DNA of 64,000 nucleotides. Origin: Marisediminitalea oceani. Its GTDB lineage: Bacteria > Pseudomonadota > Gammaproteobacteria > Enterobacterales > Alteromonadaceae. Positions 15,467 through 25,111 of the stretch are shown piece after piece. Under the pieces are notes generated by a model. That model searched no databases and was not told the origin of the DNA. It was given only the letters and a program-made list of their open reading frames with translations. A program made the translations under genes and the position numbers. Location of the stretch: NCBI RefSeq assembly GCF_003731635.1, contig NZ_RCUA01000020.1:124001-188000 (forward strand), written 5' to 3'. Numbering within the stretch: the first letter of the stretch is position 1; each line of letters opens with the position of its first letter.

Positions 15467-18202
15467 ATGCAAATGAAACGGGCCACAGCACTACTTTGTG
15501 CATTAGTATTAACCGCTTGTTCACAGAAAACTGCAGAGCAACAAATCGCAGATGCAAAACGTCTCGTCCTGGAAGGTGAAGAGATTGCAGCCATTGTAGA
15601 ACTGAAAAATGCAGTTGTCACAGAACCCAATAATGCGGAAGCGCGATTTCAGTTGGGGCTACTGGAATTTCAGCAAGGGCTGTGGGAAGAAGCAGAAAAA
15701 GAGCTACGTCGCTCACTTGAGTTAGGTTACAACAAGCTTCAGACCTATCCTTTGTTCATTAAGGCTATATTCTATCAAAACGACTTTTTACGGGTGTTGA
15801 ACGAACTTGAAAAAGCGCCTGAGATAAATGACTCTCAAGTCGTCAGTACGATCGCTTTGTTTGAATATCTGGCTAAATTAAAGGCTGGCGAGCAAAACCC
15901 GGTTATACCAACCAAGCGTCTGCAGCGGGAAGATTTATTAATTGCTCAGGCTTACCAAACCCTTGAATCTGGTAAACCACAGGTGGCAAAAAATATTACA
16001 GAGCAGTTTATCAGTCCCGAAATAGAGCCTTTTGAGAAGTTGCTTCTTAAAGGTATGATCGAGTCACTAATGGGGAACCATGTTGAAGCTATAATAGCCA
16101 ATTCTAAAGCCCTTGAAATTTACCCGACTTATCATGTTGCCCGATTTTTGCTCGCCGAGCAGCTTATAGAAGATAAACAACTCAAACGCGCAGATGAAGA
16201 AATTAGTAAGCTTTTGGCATTAAACCCAAATAGTGGGCATGCCAACTATTTAAAATCATTAGTATATTTTTACCAGAACGAGTACGAGCAGGCTTACAAT
16301 CTGGCAAACAAGGCCTTACAACATAACGCCAAGCCTGCCTTAGCAAGCTTTATAGCCGGCACCAGTGCTTATTATACAAGTCGGCTGGAAAGCGCTTTAA
16401 GATTGCTATCTACCGCTGCGACAACACTCCCCCCAGCCCACCCGACACACCGAATGCTCGCACAGGTGAAACTGGAGCTAGGTTATGTTGACGAGGTTGC
16501 CGGAAGTCTCGACGATCTCAACATTGAGCCTGGTCAGGGCGCTGAAATTTACAGTCTGGCAGCACTGCAAAAGCTTCAACAAGGTGAAGACGCAGAGACA
16601 GAGTCATTGCTTAGTAAAGCAAAAGAGCTCGACCCTAATAATCCTGTAGGCTTGTTAAGAGAGGGTTACATTTTACTTGATGAGGATAAACCAGGCGCCG
16701 CGGACTCTCTGGCGCGAGCTCTGGAGCTGGCACCGGATCTCAGCGAGGCATGGATTTTATTAGCCCAGGCAAAGTATGAAGAAGAAGGGTTGAAAGCAGC
16801 GCTAGCGGTTGCCGACGAATGGGCTGAGCTGAACGAGCTCAACGGAGAGTTGCTAAGAGGTATTATTTACCTCCGCGACAACAACGAAAAGCAAGCGATA
16901 ACACATTTTACCAAACTGGTTAAAAGAGATCCGGATAATGCAGGAGCCATACGTTACCTGATGATTGGTGAAGCGCGCTGGGATAACTTTGATAAAGCCA
17001 TCGAATATGGCGAGAAGTTACTCGACCTAACGCCCAACAATCTGCAAAACCTGATTGACGTTGTAAACATTAAAATTGCGATGGGTCAGGAAGAAGAATT
17101 GGAAAGCTTTCTTAAACAACGGATTGCTAAGTTTCCGGAGTCAGATGCTGCCAATTCAGCGTTAGCCCTTATTTACTCGCGCGCCAAACAACCAGAAAAA
17201 GCGATTAACTTATTAAAAGGGGTTACGGAACCGCAAAGTTTTGGTGTGTACCAGGCGCTGGGCGACGCATATGTTTCTGTTAAAAACTTCGACAAAGCGC
17301 TCGAAACCTATCGTGACTGGACACAGAAGTTTCCTACTGATAGCAATAGTTGGTATCGTTTAATTGCGACTTACCAAATGGCGAATAACTTTGACGGTGC
17401 TTTAGAAGCGACACAGAATGCACGCCGATATCTCCCCAGAGACGAGCGACTGATTCTTGTCGAAGCTCACCTTGCAGCATCAACCGGCAGGTTTGCCCAA
17501 TCCAAACGGGCTATCGAGCTGCTCTCTGAAGACAGCAGCGAACTGGTAAACCTGACTCATACCAAAGGATTGTTGGCATTAAACGAAAAACGTTTTAGCG
17601 ATGCCGTTTCATTACTGTCTGCATACTACGAAACCAATCCGGGTTTTGCGGTTGCCCGGTTGCTGGCACTGGCGCATGCGGGTTTGGGACAGGCTGATAA
17701 AGGTCTTGAATACCTGCAAACAGAAGCTGCGAAAGAAAACGATACACTGGTGTTTAAACTGATTAGTGCAGAGTATGCCTCTTCCTACGGGATGTATGAT
17801 GCATCAATTGAGTTATACAAACAGGTTTTAGCACAAAAGCCAGACGACTTTGCATCACTCAACAACCTGGCATCAGTTTATACTCAGGCTGGCGACTTAA
17901 CTAAAGCTGCAGAGGTTGCCAAAAGGGTTATTGAAATTGCTCCAGACTCGCCCTATGCACTGGATACCTATGGTTACGTATTACTTAAACAAGGTAAGGT
18001 ACAGGAAGGCCAGGCATTCGTTGAGCGAGCTTTAGGTAAAGCTCCCAATAACAAAGAGATACAGTTACATAACGTTGAAGCCCTGCTCCTTAATGACGAG
18101 TTAACCCAGGCGCGCTCAATGTTGTCAAGGATACGCCCTGCTACGCCATTACAGCTATCCTTACATAAGGAACTGAAAAGCCGTCTTGACGCGCAGAAAT
18201 AG
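15467..18202 (+). CDS. prsT: PEP-CTERM system TPR-repeat lipoprotein PrsT
   Basis: 911-residue lipoprotein. The signal peptide ends in the lipobox LTAC with Cys18 as lipidation site; the rest is a long array of tetratricopeptide repeats, with many copies of the A-x-x-L/P-N-N pattern across residues 30-900. Length and layout match PrsT, a conserved companion of exosortase A and the PrsK/PrsR regulators. It is probably a periplasmic or outer-membrane scaffold for EPS assembly or protein sorting, but its biochemical role is not established. Start ATG at 15467 has AAGGA upstream. It heads a long plus-strand run to 31.8 kb. PrsK and PrsR are not in this window. Confidence 0.92.
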   Translation: MQMKRATALLCALVLTACSQKTAEQQIADAKRLVLEGEEIAAIVELKNAVVTEPNNAEARFQLGLLEFQQGLWEEAEKELRRSLELGYNKLQTYPLFIKAIFYQNDFLRVLNELEKAPEINDSQVVSTIALFEYLAKLKAGEQNPVIPTKRLQREDLLIAQAYQTLESGKPQVAKNITEQFISPEIEPFEKLLLKGMIESLMGNHVEAIIANSKALEIYPTYHVARFLLAEQLIEDKQLKRADEEISKLLALNPNSGHANYLKSLVYFYQNEYEQAYNLANKALQHNAKPALASFIAGTSAYYTSRLESALRLLSTAATTLPPAHPTHRMLAQVKLELGYVDEVAGSLDDLNIEPGQGAEIYSLAALQKLQQGEDAETESLLSKAKELDPNNPVGLLREGYILLDEDKPGAADSLARALELAPDLSEAWILLAQAKYEEEGLKAALAVADEWAELNELNGELLRGIIYLRDNNEKQAITHFTKLVKRDPDNAGAIRYLMIGEARWDNFDKAIEYGEKLLDLTPNNLQNLIDVVNIKIAMGQEEELESFLKQRIAKFPESDAANSALALIYSRAKQPEKAINLLKGVTEPQSFGVYQALGDAYVSVKNFDKALETYRDWTQKFPTDSNSWYRLIATYQMANNFDGALEATQNARRYLPRDERLILVEAHLAASTGRFAQSKRAIELLSEDSSELVNLTHTKGLLALNEKRFSDAVSLLSAYYETNPGFAVARLLALAHAGLGQADKGLEYLQTEAAKENDTLVFKLISAEYASSYGMYDASIELYKQVLAQKPDDFASLNNLASVYTQAGDLTKAAEVAKRVIEIAPDSPYALDTYGYVLLKQGKVQEGQAFVERALGKAPNNKEIQLHNVEALLLNDELTQARSMLSRIRPATPLQLSLHKELKSRLDAQK

Positions 18203-19298
18203 CCCTGGCGTTTTTACAGTGCTGACTCTTGAAGTAAGGGATAACTACACGCTGGATGAAGTGAGTTCAACACTCACCTCACTGGAAAATGCGAGCCCAG
18301 CGGTACCATTATTTCTGAGTCAATTCTGGCTCAGGCCCTGGCTCGAACGATGCGAAACGCGCCCCTTGTGGTTAACCTGTAGGGATAATGATCGAATAGT
18401 AAGCAGCATCTTTTTATCTACCACCAGTTACCGATTACCCAAAGAACCTTTCGGCTCAGGCTGGTTTAATAAAACCGGTGAAGCAAAGCAGGATCAAATC
18501 TGGATAGAGTACAACGATATACTGGCACTCCCTGAGTATCGTCAGGAGGCTATCAGATGCTTACTGGATTGGTGTCAAACTCAGTCACAGCAGAAGTGGA
18601 TCCTCGAAATAACCGATAAACCGGCAGAGTGGCTGCAGCACCCGGCGTTCAGCGCTGAGGTGATGGATATACCCGCATTTCGAATTAAACTCACAGACGC
18701 ATTTTCCGATTACAATGCTTTTCTGTCGCAATGTTCCAGTAACAGCCGAAGCCGAATCCGCAGAGCAATGAAGTACATGCAGCAGCGTTATGGTGAGCTA
18801 TCCCAGTGTTCCCTTGGTTCACAACCGGATCCCGGCACATTATCTCATATGATGTCACTTCATCGTCGCAAATGGGGGAAGACCAGCGAAGGCAGTGGTT
18901 TTGATAATCCTTTTTTTGTCGACTTCCATAGAGCTCTCATGGCCAATGAGCAACAGCATGCTTGTCATTGTGAAGTGCTGGCATTTTATGCCGGTGATCT
19001 TTGTCTGGGCTATACCTATAATCTGCTGAATCACGACACTGTCTATTTCTACTTATCCGCTATTGAATATGCAGAAGAAAGCAACCGTTTTCAGCCGGGT
19101 CTGATAATGCATACTCTGGCAATCGCCTATTTTGCTGGCAAAGGGTTTAAAATTTATGATTTTATGGGAGGTGACAGTCAGTACAAGCGGTCATTATCCA
19201 ATGAGCAATATTCCTTAACTGCCATTCACCTGTTCAAAAAAACCTGGCTTACGCGATTGTTAAGTATAATAAAAACCACTGTTCGCCGCTTTCGCTAA
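18186..19298 (+). CDS. GNAT/FemAB-like acyltransferase (BioF2-like)
   Basis: Up to 370 residues with a C-terminal acetyltransf_6-type domain: SRSRIRRAMKYM, then MSLHRRKWGK and IYDFMGGDSQYKRSL. This layout is typical of FemAB/CelD-like transferases in EPS loci, which acylate or aminoacylate sugars. The longest reading starts at a TTG inside the prsT stop region. A GTG at 18219 gives a shorter, equally plausible N-terminus, and neither has a clear ribosome site. It is in line with the EPS modification genes downstream. A second FemAB-like protein is encoded at 25.1 kb, so two different decorations are possible. Confidence 0.75.
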   Translation: MTRRNSPGVFTVLTLEVRDNYTLDEVSSTLTSLENASPAVPLFLSQFWLRPWLERCETRPLWLTCRDNDRIVSSIFLSTTSYRLPKEPFGSGWFNKTGEAKQDQIWIEYNDILALPEYRQEAIRCLLDWCQTQSQQKWILEITDKPAEWLQHPAFSAEVMDIPAFRIKLTDAFSDYNAFLSQCSSNSRSRIRRAMKYMQQRYGELSQCSLGSQPDPGTLSHMMSLHRRKWGKTSEGSGFDNPFFVDFHRALMANEQQHACHCEVLAFYAGDLCLGYTYNLLNHDTVYFYLSAIEYAEESNRFQPGLIMHTLAIAYFAGKGFKIYDFMGGDSQYKRSLSNEQYSLTAIHLFKKTWLTRLLSIIKTTVRRFR

Positions 19299-19414
19299 AA
19301 ATAGCAGTCAATACGTGTAATCCGAGATTAATGTTTGCTCTGTGGCGCAGTTTAACGGTACAGTTACACTCAGTTTGACTCCCCATTAACGACAATAACT
19401 ACAAATACCGACAC

Positions 19415-22009
19415 ATGCTGGAACCTAACTTTTTTTCGCTACAAACGCCTGCTAAGGACAACAGTTCAGGGGCATTGTTTTCTGTCGGTGTACCACTTCC
19501 CAAAGGCCGCTATTTCGCTCATCAGCAATTGCTATGCAGTCGTGAAGATGGAGAAGAAGTCAGCGCTGCCGTCGTGCCTAAGGCATTCTGGCCGGATAAC
19601 TCCCTGAAATGGGTTCAGGTACATGGGGAAACGAAAAACGAAGGGTTGGACAAAACCGGCTTTACAGTTTGTGAATCCCCGCAGATCACCAGTCAATGTA
19701 AACAGCAATCACCTGACATCACTACAACACAGAACAAAGTCGAAATTCATTGCGCAGACACCATCTGGCTAATCAATACAGACCAACTGTTCTCGGGCAC
19801 TCTCACCGTTGCCGGAAAGTTATTTCAGTTTGGCGTAAATTCTCATTTCATAGCCCCTTATGATGCCCCGCAAGTTAACTTGTCAGATTGGCATATCACC
19901 CCAGCATACGATAACAAAAGCAGCGGCGAAGCGGCTTTTATTGAGCTAACGCTGCATTATCAGCTTATCAGCCAGTCGCCAGTTACTCTGCCTCTCGAAT
20001 TTACGGTAACGCTAAAATATTTTACTCATTTCGGCTACTGTGAATTGCATAGCACGCTTCTGAATCCAAACCCGGCCGAACATGCCGGAGGCACCTGGGA
20101 CCTCGGCGAACAAAAAAGCTTGTTAATAGAAGAGCTAGCCTTTTTCATTAAAGCTGAATCAGGTACATCACACCTCAGTGAAAAGAGTTTATCAGTTACC
20201 GGTGAAGAGCCCATTCAGACCCAGTGCATCCTATGGCAGCGTTCCAGCAACGGTAAACACTGGGACAGCCCGGTACATGTTAATCATGAACGTAAGCTCA
20301 GCATTTCGAACCCATTAAGTGTTATCGACGTTAATGGCGAAAAGTCCGAACAACCGGTGAGACTTGCACCTGCCGGCAGCCTGAAACAGGATGAAACCTG
20401 CCTACGCATCGAGCCGCAAAAGTTCTGGCAGAATTTTCCTACAGCCTTCACGGCCAACTCAGCTCAATTATGCTGGCACTTGTTTAAAGCCGAAGCCAAC
20501 CACCCGGTTGAATTACAACCTGGCGAACAAAAATCCCATTGTTGCGAACTGGCTTTTAGCGATAAGTCAGATAGCTATGTTAAAGCGAATGCCCGCCTCA
20601 ACCCTGAGTGGATATCACACTGCAATGTCATCCCCTGGTTCTCTGAATCTCTGACTTCGGATCCGCTACAGTCTCTGATAAATCTGGGACAGACTGGCGA
20701 ACAGAACTTTTTCGCCAAACGGGAGCGTATCGATGAATATGGCTGGCGAAACTTTGGCGATCTCTATGCTGATCACGAAACTGCAGAGCATCAGGGCGAT
20801 GAACTGTTTCCATCCCATTACAATAATCAGTACGACCCGTTATACGGCTTTCTAAAGCAATGGCTGTTAAGCGGTGATGAAAAGTGGAAGGAACTCGCAG
20901 ACGACCTGGCCAGGCACATTCTCGACATTGACATTTACCACTGTAACCATGACAAGCCAGAGTATAACAATGGTTTATTCTGGCATACCGACCATTACCT
21001 GCCCGCAGAAACGGCCACACATCGTACTTATTCCAGACATCATAAGAGTGATGCTTATCAGGACCATGCCGGCGGCGGTGGACCAGGGGGCCAGCACTGC
21101 TATACCAGCGGCCTGCAGTTGTATTATTTCCTTACTGGTTGTCTGCAGGCTAAAAAAGCGGTGCTCGGGTTAGCCAGCTGGATAACTCAGGTTTACGAAA
21201 GTGATGGCACGCTTTTCGGCTTACTGTTGCAATTCAAAAATCGACACCGAAAGGATTTAAAGCAGTTCAGTACGGGTTATTATCCGCTGGACAGAGGCAC
21301 TGCCAATTACATGGTTGCCCTGCTCGACAGCTATGAACTTACAGGCAATACCCACTTACTGGAAAAAGTGGCGCATATCATTCGCCACACCGTCTCTCCT
21401 GATGATGATATTGATGGCGAAAGAGACCTGACCAACGTCGAAGAATGTTGGTTTTACACAGTATTCTTTCAAGCCCTATGCCGGTACCTCACGGTGCAGC
21501 AATGCGTCGCAGAAAACAGTGATTTTAATTACGCCAAAGCGTGTCTGCTGCACTACGCAGACTGGATGGCCGATAACGAATATCCGTATCTGGAAAAACC
21601 TGACATCCTGGAATATCCCAACCAGACATGGAGCGCTCAGGACCTTCGCAAAGTCCACGTTTTAGCCGTTGCTGCTACCTATGCAAAGCCCGACCAGGCC
21701 GACCGCTTTATGCAAAAGGGTAAAGCGCTGAAGGACTATATCGTCACCGCGCTATCTGACAGTAAAGAGCGCGAATACACCCGAATTCTGGCCCTCGTAA
21801 TGCAAAATTATGGCGTGGATACCGTGTTAGCATCATCCTCTTCCAGCCAGGTTAAACAGACTACGGCCAACACGCTGGTAACTGAAGAGCTACATGTAGC
21901 GGGCTGGCAAGCAGAGCTGCTGCGGGTCATAAAACAGTTTTCGCCACAATATGAGTGGCAACAATTGCAAAAGCGTATTCCTAAATTACGCAGAAACCGG
22001 TGGCATTAA
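19415..22009 (+). CDS. RIFT-barrel / exo-rhamnogalacturonan lyase-like protein
   Basis: 864-residue protein. The N-terminus (SGALFSVGVPLPKGR, then DNSLKWVQV) resembles the first domain of exo-rhamnogalacturonan lyase and YetA-like proteins. The later part holds an (alpha/alpha)-type region with many aromatic and histidine residues (about 440-720, including HHKSDAYQDHAGGGGPGGQH). No signal peptide is visible, unusual for a polysaccharide-degrading enzyme and suggesting action in the cytoplasm on lipid-linked or intracellular glycans. It sits between a GNAT gene and a GT2 gene in a biosynthetic run, ending two bases before the GT2 start. A lyase or hydrolase role in EPS maturation is inference. 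Confidence 0.68.
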   Translation: MLEPNFFSLQTPAKDNSSGALFSVGVPLPKGRYFAHQQLLCSREDGEEVSAAVVPKAFWPDNSLKWVQVHGETKNEGLDKTGFTVCESPQITSQCKQQSPDITTTQNKVEIHCADTIWLINTDQLFSGTLTVAGKLFQFGVNSHFIAPYDAPQVNLSDWHITPAYDNKSSGEAAFIELTLHYQLISQSPVTLPLEFTVTLKYFTHFGYCELHSTLLNPNPAEHAGGTWDLGEQKSLLIEELAFFIKAESGTSHLSEKSLSVTGEEPIQTQCILWQRSSNGKHWDSPVHVNHERKLSISNPLSVIDVNGEKSEQPVRLAPAGSLKQDETCLRIEPQKFWQNFPTAFTANSAQLCWHLFKAEANHPVELQPGEQKSHCCELAFSDKSDSYVKANARLNPEWISHCNVIPWFSESLTSDPLQSLINLGQTGEQNFFAKRERIDEYGWRNFGDLYADHETAEHQGDELFPSHYNNQYDPLYGFLKQWLLSGDEKWKELADDLARHILDIDIYHCNHDKPEYNNGLFWHTDHYLPAETATHRTYSRHHKSDAYQDHAGGGGPGGQHCYTSGLQLYYFLTGCLQAKKAVLGLASWITQVYESDGTLFGLLLQFKNRHRKDLKQFSTGYYPLDRGTANYMVALLDSYELTGNTHLLEKVAHIIRHTVSPDDDIDGERDLTNVEECWFYTVFFQALCRYLTVQQCVAENSDFNYAKACLLHYADWMADNEYPYLEKPDILEYPNQTWSAQDLRKVHVLAVAATYAKPDQADRFMQKGKALKDYIVTALSDSKEREYTRILALVMQNYGVDTVLASSSSSQVKQTTANTLVTEELHVAGWQAELLRVIKQFSPQYEWQQLQKRIPKLRRNRWH

Positions 22010-22011
22010 GC

Positions 22012-22977
22012 ATGGATAGCGTGTCGTTTATAATCCCCCACAAGGGGCGTGAAAACATGTTGATTGAAACCATTGGTTCAATCGCCGCACTGGAGTATCC
22101 GCACGAGAAGCTGGAAATTGTACTGGTGTCGCAGAACCCTGCCGTTTCTGCAGATGTTAAACAGGCTGCCGGCAACATAACACTGCAAGTTATTGAAAGT
22201 ACGCCGGACAACACTATTTCAACCTCACGAAATATCGGTGCCAGGCAGGCTAAAGGCAACTACTTTGCTTTTCTCGATGCCGACATCGCCCTGTCTGCTA
22301 ACTGGTTGAGCACGTGTTTACAGCTATTGCAAAGCCGCCGGGACACCAAGCTGGTAAGTGCCATGCAATTGCCATCTGCAACGCCCACACCTTTGGAGCA
22401 CATCCGGGTTGCGCTGAGCAATGCCGACCTCGATTGTACGGTCAGCTTTTTACCTGGTCGAAATTTGCTGCTAAGCAAAGAAACCTTTTATCAGGCCGGC
22501 CAGTTTCCGGATGATTTGGTGACCTGCGAGGACTACTATTTTACCGACAAAGTTAACCAGCTGGGTGAACTGTATTACACGAGTCAGGCGCAGTATGTGC
22601 ACATTGGCGAAGATAAACAGCTCGCCGCCATGTTCAGTAAGGAAATCTGGCGCGGCCAGTCAAATCTTGCCTCCACCAGGGATCGCCGCATCCCGCTCAG
22701 AGAGTGGCCAAGCTTTATCGTACCGGTTGCAATACCAGGACTGCTTTTATGCGCCCTGTTACTGGCTATCGCCGGCTATAGCGGGTTAAGCCTGATGGCT
22801 CTCGGTCTGGCGGTGTTGCCGGTCATCCTTTACAGCCTGCGCTTGTTCAAACTGGTCGCCGGCACAACCTCTTTCTGGCAGGTCTTAAAATTTTACAGTG
22901 TTTATTTCCCGGCCCGGGCCATTGGCACCGTCGGCGGTATTATAAAAACCATCGGAACTTCTTCACATGGCAAATAA
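22012..22977 (+). CDS. Glycosyltransferase family 2, membrane-attached
   Basis: 321 residues from the ATG at 22012; an in-frame GTG at 22000 would overlap the upstream stop. GT-A fold with VSFIIPHKGRENM at the start, the nucleotide-sugar motif FAFLDADIAL near residue 87, and a CEDYYF motif typical of catalytic acidic residues. The C-terminus carries two or three membrane helices (about 240-300), so it acts at the inner membrane. It overlaps the next GT4 gene by 11 bases. It is part of EPS repeat-unit assembly; donor and acceptor are unknown. Confidence 0.86.
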   Translation: MDSVSFIIPHKGRENMLIETIGSIAALEYPHEKLEIVLVSQNPAVSADVKQAAGNITLQVIESTPDNTISTSRNIGARQAKGNYFAFLDADIALSANWLSTCLQLLQSRRDTKLVSAMQLPSATPTPLEHIRVALSNADLDCTVSFLPGRNLLLSKETFYQAGQFPDDLVTCEDYYFTDKVNQLGELYYTSQAQYVHIGEDKQLAAMFSKEIWRGQSNLASTRDRRIPLREWPSFIVPVAIPGLLLCALLLAIAGYSGLSLMALGLAVLPVILYSLRLFKLVAGTTSFWQVLKFYSVYFPARAIGTVGGIIKTIGTSSHGK

Positions 22978-24085
22978 AAAAATAAAAATTCTGCAATTTA
23001 TCTGTTCAACTGGTTTTTATGGTGCTGAACGCTGGGTTCTGGCTTTGGCCAGCCATTTACCCAAAGATAAAACCGTCTCGCTGCTCGCTACCACATTGGA
23101 AGATAACTCCCAGGATCTTGAATTGGTGCGCCAGTTCAAAGAACGGTGCGGAGACACTTTCGAACTGCCTATGAAGCATAAATTCGATTTCTCAGTAGTA
23201 GATAAGCTGGCCGAACTCATTAAGCGTGAAGACATCGATATTATCCACACCCATGGTTATAAGTCGGATATTCTTGGTGTCTGGGCTGCCCGAAAGGCCG
23301 GAATTCCCTGCGTAGTTACGCCACACGGCTTTGAGAATGCCAGCGACATTAAACTCCGCATGTTTATCTGGCTGGGTTGCCAGGCAATGAAATACGGTGA
23401 TGCGATAGTGCCTTTATCCCGCCAGTTGCTTGCCGACATGCAACGACTGGGAGTGAAAGCAGAAAAAACGCACTATATCCAAAATGGCGTTGATTTGTCT
23501 GAAGTTGAGTCAGTGCGCACGGACGAGAAGGTCCCTGCCAGCACCGAAAAACTCCGCGTAGGCTTTATTGGTCAAATGATCAGCCGCAAAAATATCGATG
23601 ACATTCTGACCATTTTTGATGACCTGCATCAGGAAGGAATGAATATTGAACTGCTGTTCCTTGGTGATGGTGACGATCGTGCCCGACTGGAGCAAATCGC
23701 TGCTACTTTGCCAAGCAAAAGCGATATTCATTTTCTCGGTTTTCGAGACGACCGGCTGGCGCTGTTGAAAACCTTTGACTTGTTTGTCATGACTTCCACT
23801 CTGGAAGGGGTGCCACGCTGCCTTATGGAAGCCTGTGCCATGGGTACCCCCGTAGCGGCCTATCAGATTCCTGGGATTGACCAGCTCATCACCCACAAGG
23901 AAACCGGTTTACTCGCGCCCCTTGGCGAGCGTGAAACCCTTAAAGGCTACTGGCGCGATATGTTATCTGATACTATCAAGGCTAACAAATACGGCTTACA
24001 GGCAAAAGCCTATGTCGAAGAGCACTTCTCGGCGCAACGCATGGCCAATGAGTATATGGTTCTTTTTGAGGACTTACTGAGCTAA
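22967..24085 (+). CDS. Glycosyltransferase family 4
   Basis: 372-residue GT-B enzyme. The N-terminal acceptor domain starts ICSTGFYGAERWV. The C-terminal donor domain has VGFIGQMISRKN and the retaining-GT4 E-x7-E motif in EGVPRCLMEA. It uses a nucleotide sugar and acts on the cytoplasmic face. It is translationally coupled to the GT2 gene (11-base overlap) and followed nine bases later by the deacetylase gene. Specificity cannot be read from the sequence. Confidence 0.89.
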   Translation: MANKKIKILQFICSTGFYGAERWVLALASHLPKDKTVSLLATTLEDNSQDLELVRQFKERCGDTFELPMKHKFDFSVVDKLAELIKREDIDIIHTHGYKSDILGVWAARKAGIPCVVTPHGFENASDIKLRMFIWLGCQAMKYGDAIVPLSRQLLADMQRLGVKAEKTHYIQNGVDLSEVESVRTDEKVPASTEKLRVGFIGQMISRKNIDDILTIFDDLHQEGMNIELLFLGDGDDRARLEQIAATLPSKSDIHFLGFRDDRLALLKTFDLFVMTSTLEGVPRCLMEACAMGTPVAAYQIPGIDQLITHKETGLLAPLGERETLKGYWRDMLSDTIKANKYGLQAKAYVEEHFSAQRMANEYMVLFEDLLS

Positions 24086-24094
24086 GGAAATGGC

Positions 24095-25111
24095 ATGGTA
24101 AACCAGCTTTCACCCAATACTACACTGTTTGTACTGACTATCGATACCGAAGAAGAATGGCATTGGGACGGGCCTTTTCCGCAACACAACTGTCAGGTCG
24201 AGAATATTCAGCGTATTCCTGAATTTCAGCAGTTTTGCGCAAATCTCGGCATCAGACCAACCTATTTTGTTGACTATGCTGTCGCTGATAATCAGCAGGC
24301 TGTAGACGCCATTCAACAAGCCAGGCAGCACAACCAGTGTGAAATAGGCGCTCACCTGCACCCGTGGTGTAATCCGCCCTACTTCGGTAAAACCGGTGAG
24401 GCTGAATCTCACGTTGTAAATTTGCCACCAGAGCAAATTGAAGCCAAACTTGATGCCCTTATTGAATTAATAGTTAAACGCTTCAACACTCAACCGCGCT
24501 CGTTTCGAACCGGCCGTTGGGGAATTGATAGCAAAGTACTGAAGCTCCTGGCTGATCGTGGATTTCGCGTCGACAGCAGCGTTTATCCCTATTATCGGAA
24601 TGAGTTTTTCACCTGCGAAGGGTCTCCACTGACCCCTTACTGGCCAGATTTTGACGATCCGCTTACAGCCGGTAATCAGCGTCAGATAATGGAGCTGCCT
24701 GTCACCGCAGGCTTTAATCGTCAGAATTACGAAACCGTGGATAAAATTCACCGTCTGGGCGAATCTGCACCGCTTAAAATGCTCCACACTATTGGTTTAA
24801 TGTGGCATACGCGAATATTAAGAAAGCTTTATCTGAGCCCTGAGTTAAATGACAGCGAGAACCTTTGTTTGCTGGTCGACTCCGCATTAGGTCGGGGACA
24901 TAACGTCATTCATATGTACTTGCACAGCTCCAGCCTGATAGACGGTGTTACCGGATTATTTGATAAGAAAAACTCTCTTGAGGTTATTTGTCAGAGGATT
25001 AAAACCACTGTAGAACACCTTAAAAAGTCGGGCCCTGTGCAGTTTTGTACAATCACAGAAGCCTGTGAAATACTTAATGTGAGAAATCCGGAGGAAGCCG
25101 TTCTTTTATGA
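24095..25111 (+). CDS. Polysaccharide deacetylase-family protein (WalW-like)
   Basis: 338-residue NodB-type protein. The metal and catalytic residues appear as TIDTEEEW near residue 16 and GAHLHPWCNPPY near residue 86, with RTGRWG later. This arrangement is closer to WalW/WaaW-like LPS- and EPS-cluster proteins than to chitin deacetylases. There is no signal peptide, so it may work in the cytoplasm on a lipid-linked intermediate. It is distinct from the canonical XrtA deacetylase at 49.2 kb. It overlaps the FemAB gene in an ATGA junction, implying coupled translation. Confidence 0.8.
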   Translation: MVNQLSPNTTLFVLTIDTEEEWHWDGPFPQHNCQVENIQRIPEFQQFCANLGIRPTYFVDYAVADNQQAVDAIQQARQHNQCEIGAHLHPWCNPPYFGKTGEAESHVVNLPPEQIEAKLDALIELIVKRFNTQPRSFRTGRWGIDSKVLKLLADRGFRVDSSVYPYYRNEFFTCEGSPLTPYWPDFDDPLTAGNQRQIMELPVTAGFNRQNYETVDKIHRLGESAPLKMLHTIGLMWHTRILRKLYLSPELNDSENLCLLVDSALGRGHNVIHMYLHSSSLIDGVTGLFDKKNSLEVICQRIKTTVEHLKKSGPVQFCTITEACEILNVRNPEEAVLL

